DNA from: Streptomyces sp. 1331.2
GTDB taxonomy: Bacteria > Actinomycetota > Actinomycetes > Streptomycetales > Streptomycetaceae
DNA: 64,000 bases
Direction: 5' to 3'
Assembly: GCF_900199205.1 (NCBI RefSeq)
Contig: NZ_OBMJ01000001.1
Span: forward strand, 4,715,001 to 4,779,000
Part shown: positions 18,910 to 26,527 of the stretch, piece by piece
Layout: each line of letters opens with the position of its first letter
Numbering within the stretch: the stretch's first letter is position 1
Notes under the pieces: generated by a model
The model's database searches: none
What the model saw: the letters and a program-made list of their open reading frames with translations, nothing else
What the model was told of the DNA's origin: nothing
Made by a program: the position numbers and the translations under genes

Positions 18910-19417
18910 CGACCCGACCGGTGGACGTGTCCTCCGTCGCTCAAATGTGCGAATAGCGGTCATACCCGCCCAGCCCGCCCCGAACCCTTGCGACACAAGG
19001 GCGAGGGGCGTGTTTGGGCTTGTCAGTCCTAGGGCGTACGGTAGCCCTGCACGGGGCAGGCGTGTCCGACAAGTACGGAACGTCCCCCTGGTCTTCCGGC
19101 GAGTCGTCCCGACCGCTGCCCGCTCCCGGTCCGCCGGAGCCGACGGAGCGTCACACCTCCAACGGGCGGGCGATGTTCGGGTGGCCCGGCCGGGGCCCGA
19201 TTGGCTTTCTCGGGGCCGGTCGGGGCAGGATTCGTATCCAGGCGGGCGGGCGGGCCTTCGAAGGCTCCGGCGCGCGGCATCGGGTACGGACCCGGCCTGC
19301 GACCACGCATTGCCTGCATGAGCACAGTGTGCGGACCTGCGGCCCATCCGGGTGCCCCCCGGTGGGAGAACCGATGGGCCCCCGCACACCGCAAGCGAAC
19401 AGACCACAGGAGTACAC
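18910..19417 (+). other. Long non-coding region upstream of the HU gene
   Basis: This is 508 bp without a credible gene. A small hairpin CCCTTG-CGACA-CAAGGG (18985-19001) lies 76 bases past the malic enzyme stop. A good promoter lies at 19020-19047, leaving a leader of about 360 bases before HU. That leader is rich in short inverted repeats but I recognise no riboswitch in it. A second promoter nearer the gene is possible. Confidence 0.5.
19020..19047 (+). promoter_or_regulatory. Vegetative-type promoter upstream of HU
   Basis: TTGTCA (19020-19025), a 16-bp spacer and TAGCCC (19042-19047) match the actinomycete housekeeping sigma pattern. It is the best promoter-like sequence in the gap. Confidence 0.5.
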
Positions 19418-19699
19418 ATGAACCGCAGTGAGCTGGTGGCCGCGCTGTCCGAGCGCGCCGAGGTGACCCGCAAGGACGCCGACGCCGTTCTGGCCGCCTT
19501 CGCCGAGATCGTCGGCGAGGTCGTCGCCAAGGGCGACGAGAAGGTCACCATCCCCGGTTTCCTGACCTTCGAGCGCACCCACCGCGCTGCCCGCACCGCG
19601 CGCAACCCGCAGACCGGCGAGCCGATCCAGATCGCGGCCGGCTACAGCGCCAAGGTGAGCGCCGGCTCCAAGCTGAAGGAAGCCGCCAAGGGCGCCTGA
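19418..19699 (+). CDS. hup: DNA-binding protein HU
   Basis: The 93-residue histone-like protein is complete: dimer core MNRSELVAALSERAEVTRKDADAVL and the DNA-intercalating arm TARNPQTGEPIQIAA. It binds and bends DNA without sequence preference and compacts the nucleoid. It lacks the lysine-rich tail of the longer HupS/Lsr2-era paralogue, so it is the short form. The start is supported by AGGAG five bases upstream of the ATG at 19418. It converges on murA, with a palindromic terminator between them. Confidence 0.97.
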   Translation: MNRSELVAALSERAEVTRKDADAVLAAFAEIVGEVVAKGDEKVTIPGFLTFERTHRAARTARNPQTGEPIQIAAGYSAKVSAGSKLKEAAKGA

Positions 19700-19716
19700 G
19701 TCACCCCTTGAACGCC

Positions 19717-19754
19717 CGAGAGGCCGGGCTCCCCGCGGGGAGCCCGGCCTCTCG
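19717..19754. terminator. Perfect palindromic bidirectional terminator
   Basis: A 38-nt perfect palindrome (19-bp half CGAGAGGCCGGGCTCCCCG) lies between the convergent HU and murA genes and can stop transcription from both. Confidence 0.85.
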
Positions 19755-19774
19755 CCGTGTCAGATGCCGACCGG

Positions 19775-21115
19775 TCAGGCGTCGACCAGCTGCTCGCTGG
19801 GCAGCTCGACGTGCGCGCCCAGGTCGCGCAGCTTCTCCATGAAGTTCTCGTAGCCGCGGTTGATCAGGTCGATGCCGTGCACGGTCGAGGTGCCCTCGGC
19901 CGCCAGCGCCGCGATCAGGTACGAGAAGCCGCCGCGCAGGTCCGGGATGACCAGCTCGGCGCCGATCAGCTTGGACGGGCCGGAGACGACCGCGGAGTGC
20001 AGGAAGTTGCGGGCGCCGAAGCGGCACGGGGTGGCGCCCAGGCACTCGCGGTAGAGCTGGATGTGCGCGCCCATCTGGTTCAGCGCGCCGGTGAAGCCCA
20101 GGCGCGACTCGTACACCGTCTCGTGGACGATGGACAGGCCGGTGGCCTGGGTCAGCGCGACCACCAGCGGCTGCTGCCAGTCGGTCTGGAAGCCCGGGTG
20201 CACGTCGGTCTCCAGGGCGATCGCCTTGAGCTCGCCGCCGGGGTGCCAGAAGCGGATGCCCTCGTCGTCCACCTCGAAGGCGCCGCCGACCTTCCGGAAG
20301 GTGTTGAGGAAGGTCATCATCTCCAGCTGGCGGGCGCCTCGGACGTAGATGTCGCCCTTGGTGGCCAGCGCCGCGCAGGCCCAGGAGGCGGACTCCAGCC
20401 GGTCCGGCAGCGCGCGGTGGGTGTAGCCGCCGAGCTCGTCCACACCGGTGATCAGGATGGTCCGGTCGGTGCCGAGCGTGATGATCGCGCCCATCTTCTG
20501 CAGGACGCAGATCAGGTCGACGATCTCCGGCTCGATGGCCGCGTTGCGCAGCTCGGTGACGCCCTCGGCGAGCACCGCGGTGAGCAGCACCTGCTCGGTC
20601 GCGCCGACCGAGGGGTAGGGCAGCTCGATCTTGGTGCCGCGCAGGCGCTGCTGGGCGACCAGGTAGGTGCCCTGCGGGTGCTTCTCGATGGTGGCGCCGA
20701 ACTGGCGCAGCACCTCGAAGTGGAAGTCGACCGGGCGGCCGCCGATGTCGCAGCCGCCCAGGCCCGGGATGAAGGCGTGGCCGAGGCGGTGCAGCAGCGG
20801 GCCGCAGAACAGGATCGGGATCCGCGAGGAGCCGGCGTGCGCGTCGATGTCGGCGACGTTGGCACTCTCGACGTGCGAGGGGTCGAGGATCAGCTCGCCG
20901 TCCTCGTCGCCGGTGCGCACCGTCACACCGTGCAGCTGCAGCAGGCCGCGGACCACCTTGACGTCGCGGATGTCCGGGACGTTGCGCAGTCTGCTGGGGC
21001 CCTGGCCGAGCAGGGCGGCGACCATGGCCTTGGGGACCAGGTTCTTCGCACCGCGGACGCGGATCTCGCCTTCGAGCGGGTTTCCGCCGTGGACCAGCAG
21101 GACGTCGTCGGTCAT
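19775..21115 (-). CDS. murA: UDP-N-acetylglucosamine 1-carboxyvinyltransferase
   Basis: The 446-residue enzyme transfers enolpyruvate from PEP to UDP-GlcNAc, the first committed step of peptidoglycan synthesis, in the cytoplasm. Similarity begins near MTDDVLLVHGGNPLEGEIRVRGAKN. The active-site cysteine is present as Cys122 in IPGLGGCDIGGRPVDFH; it is the residue attacked by fosfomycin, so no Asp-type natural resistance is seen. The Shine-Dalgarno upstream of ATG 21115 is weak. It is transcribed alone, divergent from yqgE. Confidence 0.94.
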   Translation of the reverse strand: MTDDVLLVHGGNPLEGEIRVRGAKNLVPKAMVAALLGQGPSRLRNVPDIRDVKVVRGLLQLHGVTVRTGDEDGELILDPSHVESANVADIDAHAGSSRIPILFCGPLLHRLGHAFIPGLGGCDIGGRPVDFHFEVLRQFGATIEKHPQGTYLVAQQRLRGTKIELPYPSVGATEQVLLTAVLAEGVTELRNAAIEPEIVDLICVLQKMGAIITLGTDRTILITGVDELGGYTHRALPDRLESASWACAALATKGDIYVRGARQLEMMTFLNTFRKVGGAFEVDDEGIRFWHPGGELKAIALETDVHPGFQTDWQQPLVVALTQATGLSIVHETVYESRLGFTGALNQMGAHIQLYRECLGATPCRFGARNFLHSAVVSGPSKLIGAELVIPDLRGGFSYLIAALAAEGTSTVHGIDLINRGYENFMEKLRDLGAHVELPSEQLVDA

Positions 21116-21419
21116 CGTTCTCGCAATCCGGGGTGCCAGAGGAGTGAGGAAAGGGGGGCTCCGGGAGAGAGCCGGTGGTGGACCGGTCGTACGGGCGCGT
21201 TCGGGCCCCCGGCGAAACCGAGTCGGCACCGTGTAAGGGCGTCCACCAGACGTAGATGGTAGTAGGCGTGCCGATGGTTCCCGTGTGCCTCTCCCGTGAT
21301 GGTGCTCTCTCCGGCGGCGCGGCCGCCCTCCGGTACGGCCGTACGGGTGTTCGTCGGCGTGGCGTGGTTTCGGGCGTTGCGGTGTCCCCGCGGTGCCGTT
21401 CTGCGGGATCATGTGAGGC
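21116..21419. other. Divergent promoter region between murA and yqgE
   Basis: A 304-bp gap. On the minus strand TACCAT- and TACTAC-like hexamers (around 21255-21265) could serve murA. The segment 21240-21300 is less G/C-rich than its surroundings. No operator-like palindrome stands out. Confidence 0.4.
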
Positions 21420-22004
21420 ATGACGGCGGCCCATTCGCACGGAGGCCGGTCCCACACCGGCCGTCTGCTCGTCGCGACGCCCCTGCTCACCGATCCGAAC
21501 TTCGCGCGGGCGGTGGTGCTCCTCCTCGACCACGACGCCGAGGGGGCGCTCGGTGTGGTCCTCAACCGGCCGACGCCGGTCGAGGTGGGCAGTGTGCTGG
21601 ACGGCTGGGGGAGACTCGTCGGGCAGCCCGCCGTGGTCTTCCAGGGCGGGCCGGTGGCGCTGGACTCGGCGCTCGGCCTCGCGGTGGCGCCCGGGGAGCC
21701 GGGCGGCGGCGAGCCGTTGGGCTGGCGGCGGGTGCACGGGGCGATCGGCCTGGTGGACCTGGAGGCGCCGCCCGAGGTGCTGGCCGGGGAGCTGGGCAGC
21801 CTGCGGATCTTCGCCGGGTACGCCGGGTGGTCGCCGGGCCAGCTGGAGGCGGAGCTGGAGAGCGGCGCCTGGTACCTGGTGGACTGCGAGCCCGGGGACG
21901 TCTCCAGCCCGGAGCCGGAGCGGCTGTGGCGCGCGGTGCTGCGCCGCCAGCGCGGGCCGGTCGCCCTGCTGGCGACGTACCCCGACGACCCGACGATGAA
22001 CTGA
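21420..22004 (+). CDS. YqgE/AlgH family protein (DUF179)
   Basis: The 194-residue protein has the family signatures GRLLVATPLLTDPNFARAVV, GALGVVLNRPT, VVFQGGPVAL and FAGYAGWSPGQLEAEL. The family is widespread, its biochemical role is unclear, and one Pseudomonas member was first described as an alginate regulator. There is no membrane segment. The start lacks a well-spaced Shine-Dalgarno sequence, as in many nearby genes. Its position between murA and a DUF3039 gene is a conserved neighbourhood in Streptomyces as I recall it. Confidence 0.9.
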   Translation: MTAAHSHGGRSHTGRLLVATPLLTDPNFARAVVLLLDHDAEGALGVVLNRPTPVEVGSVLDGWGRLVGQPAVVFQGGPVALDSALGLAVAPGEPGGGEPLGWRRVHGAIGLVDLEAPPEVLAGELGSLRIFAGYAGWSPGQLEAELESGAWYLVDCEPGDVSSPEPERLWRAVLRRQRGPVALLATYPDDPTMN

Positions 22005-22068
22005 GCCGCGGGCCCCGCCGCGCGCGACACTGGCCCGGTTTCCCGGGGCGCCCATAGACTTGTCACTC

Positions 22069-22347
22069 ATGAGCACTCTTGAGCCCGAGCGCGGCCTCGG
22101 CACCGGCACCCTGGTCGAGCCCGTCCCGCAGGTGTCCCACGGGGACGGCGACCACGAGCGCTTCGCGCACTACGTCCAGAAGGACAAGATCATGGAGAGC
22201 GCGCTCTCCGGGTCTCCCGTGGTGGCGCTCTGCGGCAAGGTGTGGGTGCCCGGGCGCGACCCGAAGAAGTACCCGGTCTGCCCGATGTGCAAGGAGATCT
22301 ACGACGGCATCGGCAAGCCGCAGGGCGGCGACGACGACAAGAAGTAG
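22069..22347 (+). CDS. DUF3039 family protein with paired cysteines
   Basis: The 92-residue protein begins MSTLEPERGLGTGTLVEPV. Its second half, VVALCGKVWVPGRDPKKYPVC followed by PMCKEIYD, places three cysteines so that a small zinc-binding element is plausible. TAGACT at 22054-22059 lies ten bases before the ATG at 22069, and no Shine-Dalgarno sequence is present, so the message may be leaderless. An in-frame TTG at 22060 is not preferred. The function is unknown; it is a conserved actinobacterial protein. Confidence 0.85.
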   Translation: MSTLEPERGLGTGTLVEPVPQVSHGDGDHERFAHYVQKDKIMESALSGSPVVALCGKVWVPGRDPKKYPVCPMCKEIYDGIGKPQGGDDDKK

Positions 22348-22392
22348 TCCGCCGGCCGTGCGGCCTCGTTTTGCATAGCACCGCGTTTCCGC

Positions 22393-22408
22393 AGTGGTCT
22401 ATGCCAAT
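22393..22408 (+). promoter_or_regulatory. DasR-type operator (dre-like site)
   Basis: The sequence AGTGGTCTATGCCAAT matches 10 of 12 core positions of the DasR operator TGGTCTAGACCA. It lies 28 bases upstream of the hexosaminidase ATG, where binding would block transcription. DasR represses chitin and GlcNAc genes in Streptomyces and is released by amino-sugar phosphates. The gene product fits that regulon exactly. Confidence 0.65.
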
Positions 22409-22435
22409 CGTTCCGGGCGTGGGCAGGATGTCGGA

Positions 22436-24157
22436 ATGGATCTCATTCCCGCACCTTCGAGTGCCGTCCGCCGCCCGGACGAGGACTTCCCGCTCGACGC
22501 CGCCACCACGCTGACCGCCGCGCCCGCGCTGGCCGACGCCGAGCGCTGGCTGCGCGCCACGCTGTCCGCCGCCACCGGGCTGCCGCTCGGCCCGGGCCGG
22601 CCGGGCGCGGGCATCGAACTGGTCCAGGACGACGCGCTCGCCGCCGAGGCGTACCGGCTCACGGTGCGCCCCGGCCACGCCCTGCTCGCCGCGGGCGGCC
22701 CGGCCGGCGCGCTGTGGGGGGCGCAGACCCTGCGGCAGCTGCTCGGGCCGGACGCCCACCGCCGCGCGCCGCTGCGCCGCGAGGGCTGGGTGCTGCCCGG
22801 CGCCGACATCGAGGACGCCCCCCGGTTCGGCTGGCGCGGCGCGCTGCTCGACGTCGCCCGGCACTTCCTGCCCAAGACGGACGTGCTGCGCTTCGTCGAC
22901 CTGCTGGCCGCGCACAAGCTCAACGTGCTGCACCTGCACCTGACCGACGACCAGGGCTGGCGGATCGAGATCAAGCGCTACCCGAGGCTGACCGGGCGCG
23001 GCGCCTGGCGGGAGCGCTCGATGGTCGGCTACCGGAGCGGGCAGCGCCGGGACGACCGTCCGCACGGCGGCTACTACACCCAGGACGACCTGCGCGAGAT
23101 CGTTGCGTACGCGGCCGGGCGCGGGGTCACCGTCGTCCCGGAGATCGACCTGCCCGGCCACACCCAGGCCGCCGTCGCCGCCTACCCCGAGCTGGGCAAC
23201 ACCGACGTGGTGGACACCGCCGGGCTCGGCGTCTGGACGGACTGGGGGGTGAGCCACCACGTGCTCAACGCCTCCGAGGAGACCCTGCGCTTCTTCGAGG
23301 GCGTGCTGGAGGAGGTCCTGGAGCTCTTCCCGTCCGAGTTCATCCACCTCGGCGGCGACGAGTGCCCCAAGGAGCAGTGGAAGGACAGTGCCGCCGCCCA
23401 GGCCCGGATCCGCGAGCTGGGCCTGGCCAACGAGGACGAGCTGCAGAGCCACGTCATCCGGCACTTCGACCGCTGGCTGGCCGAGCGCGGCCGCCGGCTG
23501 ATCGGCTGGGACGAGATCCTGGAGGGCGGACTGGCCATTGCCACCACGCCAAAGGGCGCGCCGACGCCGAAAGCGACGGGCGACAAGCAACCGACGGAGG
23601 GAGGAGCGTCGGCGTCGGGTACCGAGCGCCCGGAGTCGTGGGGGCGGTCACGTGCCGCGGTGTCGTCCTGGCGCGGCTTCGGGGGCGGGATCGCCGCGGC
23701 GAAGGCCGGGCACGACGTGGTGATGTGCCCCGAGCAGCACGTCTACTTCGACCACCGGCAGGCGGACGGGCCGGACGAGCCGATCCCGGTCGGCTTCGTG
23801 CGCACGCTGGAGGACGTCTACCGCTTCGAGCCGGTGCCCGCGCAGCTGGACGAGGCCGCCGCACGGCACGTGATCGGCACCCAGGCCAACCTGTGGAGCG
23901 AGTTCATGGACAGCGCCCGGGACATCGACTACCGGGCGTTCCCGCGGCTGGTCGCCTTCGCCGAGGTCGCCTGGTCCGAGCTGCCCGCCGAGCCGGCCGA
24001 GCGCGACTTCGCCGGTTTCGAGCGGCGGCTGACGGCCCACCTGCGGGTGCTGGACGCGCTCGGCGTCGAGTACCGCCCGGCCGACGGGCCGCTGCCCTGG
24101 CAGCGGTGGCCCGGCGTGGCCGGCCGCCCGATCGAGGGGCCGCCGCCGGTGCGGTAG
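22436..24157 (+). CDS. Beta-N-acetylhexosaminidase, GH20, with an internal insertion
   Basis: The 573-residue enzyme releases terminal GlcNAc from chitin oligosaccharides by substrate-assisted catalysis. A GH20b-type N-terminal domain is followed by the TIM barrel: FHLHLTDDQGWRIEIKRYP-type motif (here LHLHLTDDQGWRIEIK), PEIDLPGHTQAA, and the catalytic pair Asp308-Glu309 in HLGGDECPKEQW. No signal peptide is visible, so it may act inside the cell. Residues about 368-408 are an insertion, rich in K, T, P and G, breaking the usual link between DEILEGG and SWRG. That stretch uses codons (aaa, caa, att, gca) uncommon in the rest of the gene. Start ATG 22436; control is probably by DasR. Confidence 0.92.
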   Translation: MDLIPAPSSAVRRPDEDFPLDAATTLTAAPALADAERWLRATLSAATGLPLGPGRPGAGIELVQDDALAAEAYRLTVRPGHALLAAGGPAGALWGAQTLRQLLGPDAHRRAPLRREGWVLPGADIEDAPRFGWRGALLDVARHFLPKTDVLRFVDLLAAHKLNVLHLHLTDDQGWRIEIKRYPRLTGRGAWRERSMVGYRSGQRRDDRPHGGYYTQDDLREIVAYAAGRGVTVVPEIDLPGHTQAAVAAYPELGNTDVVDTAGLGVWTDWGVSHHVLNASEETLRFFEGVLEEVLELFPSEFIHLGGDECPKEQWKDSAAAQARIRELGLANEDELQSHVIRHFDRWLAERGRRLIGWDEILEGGLAIATTPKGAPTPKATGDKQPTEGGASASGTERPESWGRSRAAVSSWRGFGGGIAAAKAGHDVVMCPEQHVYFDHRQADGPDEPIPVGFVRTLEDVYRFEPVPAQLDEAAARHVIGTQANLWSEFMDSARDIDYRAFPRLVAFAEVAWSELPAEPAERDFAGFERRLTAHLRVLDALGVEYRPADGPLPWQRWPGVAGRPIEGPPPVR

Positions 24158-24470
24158 CTCTCCGCGTGTGGTTCCCGCTGGGCAAAGGGTGTCCGGGAAC
24201 TTCCGGGCGGTCGTCCGACGTCAAGAACAGATGAACATCTGCCCTGGCCCGGACCGGGTCGGGGCAGATACCGCCCGGTATCCGTCCCAATCGGGCAGTC
24301 CCGTTCACGGGCCCCGAAATGATCATCGAGCATTGTGTGCCAGAGTTGCCCAACCCGGCCCGATCGCCCGTACCCTACGGGCCAGGCCGGGCTGCTGACG
24401 CGGGACGACACGGCCGTGGGCCGGCGGGCGGCAGGCGATCGATGAGCAAGTGGAGCACGGTGGGACCCAG
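24158..24470 (+). other. Promoter region of the molybdenum hydroxylase operon
   Basis: This is 313 bp without a gene. TTGCCC (24346-24351) and TACCCT (24371-24376) are 19 bases apart and could form a promoter. The -10 overlaps a small perfect inverted repeat, CCCGTA-CCC-TACGGG (24367-24381), a possible operator. Confidence 0.4.
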
Positions 24471-25352
24471 GTGAACCGGACGATCATGCTGCCGGCCTCG
24501 CTCGACGAGGCCGTCGACGCGCTGGCCACCGCCCCGGCCGCGGTACCGGTGGCCGGAGCCACCGACCTCATGGAGGCCGTCAACGCCGGACGGCTGCGCC
24601 CCGCCGCCCTGGTCGGCCTCGGCCGGATCACCGAACTGCGCGGCTGGCGCTACGAGGACGGCGGCACCGCCGTGCTCGGCGCCGGACTCACCCACGCCCG
24701 GATGGACCGCCCCGACTTCGCCGCGCTCATCCCCGCGCTCGCCGACGCCGCCCGCACCGCGGGCCCGCCGCAGGTCCGCAACGTCGGCACCCTGGGCGGC
24801 AACATCGTCACCGCCGCACCGGCCGGAGACACCCTGCCGGTGCTCGCCGCGCTGGAGGCCACCGTCACCCTCGCCCGGGCCGGCGCCAGCCGCGAGGTGC
24901 CGGTCAGTCACCTGCTCACCGGCCTCGACCCGGTGCGCCCCGGCGAACTGCTCACCTGGGTGCGCGTCCCGCTGCTGCACGCCCCGCAGGTCTTCCTCAA
25001 GGCCACCGGCCGCAGCGGCCCGGCCCGCGCCACCGCCTCCGTCGCCCTCGTCCTCGACCCGGCCCGGCGCTCGGTGCGCTGCGCGGTCGGGGCCGTCGCC
25101 CCGGTGCCGCTGCGCCCGCTGGAGGCCGAGGCCTGGGTGGCCGGCTGCATCGACTGGGACGGCAGCCGGGAGATCGACCCGGCCGCGACCGCCGCCTTCG
25201 GCGAGTACGTGGCCGCCGCCTGCGTCCCCGACAACTACGGCGCCGAGGGCGCCTGGGAGGCCGTGACCGAGGGGCCGACGGCGGCCGCCACTCGGCTGCG
25301 GCGTACCGTAGCGGTGCTGGCCCGACGGGCACTGGGAAGGGCGCTGAAGTGA
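24471..25352 (+). CDS. FAD-binding subunit of a molybdenum hydroxylase (xanthine dehydrogenase family)
   Basis: The 293-residue protein has the two FAD-binding motifs of this family: AGATDLMEAV near residue 30 and RNVGTLGGNI near 105. A C-terminal CO-dehydrogenase-flavoprotein-like domain follows. It passes electrons from the iron-sulfur subunit to FAD and on to an acceptor. GTG 24471 is preferred because GGTGGGA lies five bases upstream; GTG 24450 would add seven residues. Its stop overlaps the start of the next gene (GTGA), so the three subunits are translationally coupled. Confidence 0.88.
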   Translation: MNRTIMLPASLDEAVDALATAPAAVPVAGATDLMEAVNAGRLRPAALVGLGRITELRGWRYEDGGTAVLGAGLTHARMDRPDFAALIPALADAARTAGPPQVRNVGTLGGNIVTAAPAGDTLPVLAALEATVTLARAGASREVPVSHLLTGLDPVRPGELLTWVRVPLLHAPQVFLKATGRSGPARATASVALVLDPARRSVRCAVGAVAPVPLRPLEAEAWVAGCIDWDGSREIDPAATAAFGEYVAAACVPDNYGAEGAWEAVTEGPTAAATRLRRTVAVLARRALGRALK

Positions 25353-26527
25353 CCACAGACCCCATCGAGACCCTCGACGCCGACCCGCTCGGCCTCTCCC
25401 CGCAGGTCAGTCGTGAGCTGCGCCCGTGCGCCTCCTACACGCTGCGGGTCAACGGTTTCGAACGGCCCGTCACCGACGCCTGGATCGGCGAGAGCCTGCT
25501 CTACGTGCTGCGCGAGCGGCTGGGCCTGGCCGGCGCCAAGGACGGCTGTGAGCAGGGCGAGTGCGGGGCCTGCTCGGTGCAGGTGGACGGCCAGCTGGTG
25601 GCCGGCTGCCTGGTGCCCGCGGCGCTGGCCGCCGACAGCGAGATCAACACCGTCGAGGGCCTGTCGGCCGCCGGCGGCGCGAGCGACGTCCAGCAGGCGC
25701 TGGCCGCCTCCGGCGCCGTGCAGTGCGGCTACTGCACCCCCGGCATGGCGATGGCCGTGCACGACCTGCTGCAGCGCAACCACCGGCCCACCGAGGTCGA
25801 GGCCCGGCAGGCGCTCTGCGGCAACCTCTGCCGCTGCACCGGCTACAAGGGCGTGCTGGCCGCCGTCCAGACCGTCGCGGACGCCCGGGCGCTGCTGGCC
25901 GAGGAGGCGGAGGAGGCTGCCGCCGCGGAGGCCGCCGCCCCCGCCCAGGAGGCCGCCGAGTCGCCCGCCGAGGCCGTCGCCGAGGCACCGGCCGTGGCCG
26001 TCGCGCCCGAGCCGGCCGTCGAGCCGCCGGTCTACGCCGACGCCTGGATCGAACACGTCCCGCAGCAGCCCGCCGCCCCCGTCGACCAGGTGCAGGCCCC
26101 GGCCGGGGCACCGTACGGCGACCCGGCGGGCGGCTACGACACCGGCGTGTACGACACCGCCGGGCCGGCCCCGGTCCACGGCGGCATCCCCGCCCAGGCC
26201 GTCGACGACCAGGTGTACTACCCGCCGCAGGCCTACCCCGAGCAGGCGTACCAGGGCACCCCCGCCCACGGCACGTACCTGCCCTACCCGGACGGCCACC
26301 AGCAGCAGAACGGCTACGACACCGGGTACGACGCCCCGGTCTACGAGCCCACCCCCGCGCACGGCACCCCGCTGCCCGGCGCCGCCTTCGACGGCACGCC
26401 GCCGCACGGCACCCCGTACGCCGCCCCGCACGGTGCCCAGGCCGAGGGCGGTGCCCCGGCCGGCGTCCCGTACGGCGCCACCCCCGCCCACGGAATCCGG
26501 CTCCCCGAGGACGACCACGCATCATGA
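25349..26527 (+). CDS. Two-[2Fe-2S] subunit of the molybdenum hydroxylase with a long repeat tail
   Basis: The 392-residue protein is twice the usual 160-200. Residues 20-180 hold both clusters: plant-type GCEQGECGACSV with a later Cys, then the four-helix cluster CGYCTPGM and CGNLCRCTGYKG. From about 185 the chain becomes an Ala/Glu/Pro-rich spacer, then a Tyr/Gly/Pro-rich tail in which the pattern TP(A/P)HGT occurs four times (near 26258, 26351, 26396 and 26480). The tail has no recognised domain and should be disordered. It overlaps both neighbours by four bases. Confidence 0.88.
   Translation: MTTDPIETLDADPLGLSPQVSRELRPCASYTLRVNGFERPVTDAWIGESLLYVLRERLGLAGAKDGCEQGECGACSVQVDGQLVAGCLVPAALAADSEINTVEGLSAAGGASDVQQALAASGAVQCGYCTPGMAMAVHDLLQRNHRPTEVEARQALCGNLCRCTGYKGVLAAVQTVADARALLAEEAEEAAAAEAAAPAQEAAESPAEAVAEAPAVAVAPEPAVEPPVYADAWIEHVPQQPAAPVDQVQAPAGAPYGDPAGGYDTGVYDTAGPAPVHGGIPAQAVDDQVYYPPQAYPEQAYQGTPAHGTYLPYPDGHQQQNGYDTGYDAPVYEPTPAHGTPLPGAAFDGTPPHGTPYAAPHGAQAEGGAPAGVPYGATPAHGIRLPEDDHAS

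Noticed and set aside
24450..24470. GTG 24450 as start of the FAD subunit gene
   Set aside because: No Shine-Dalgarno before it, while GTG 24471 has one; not excluded.
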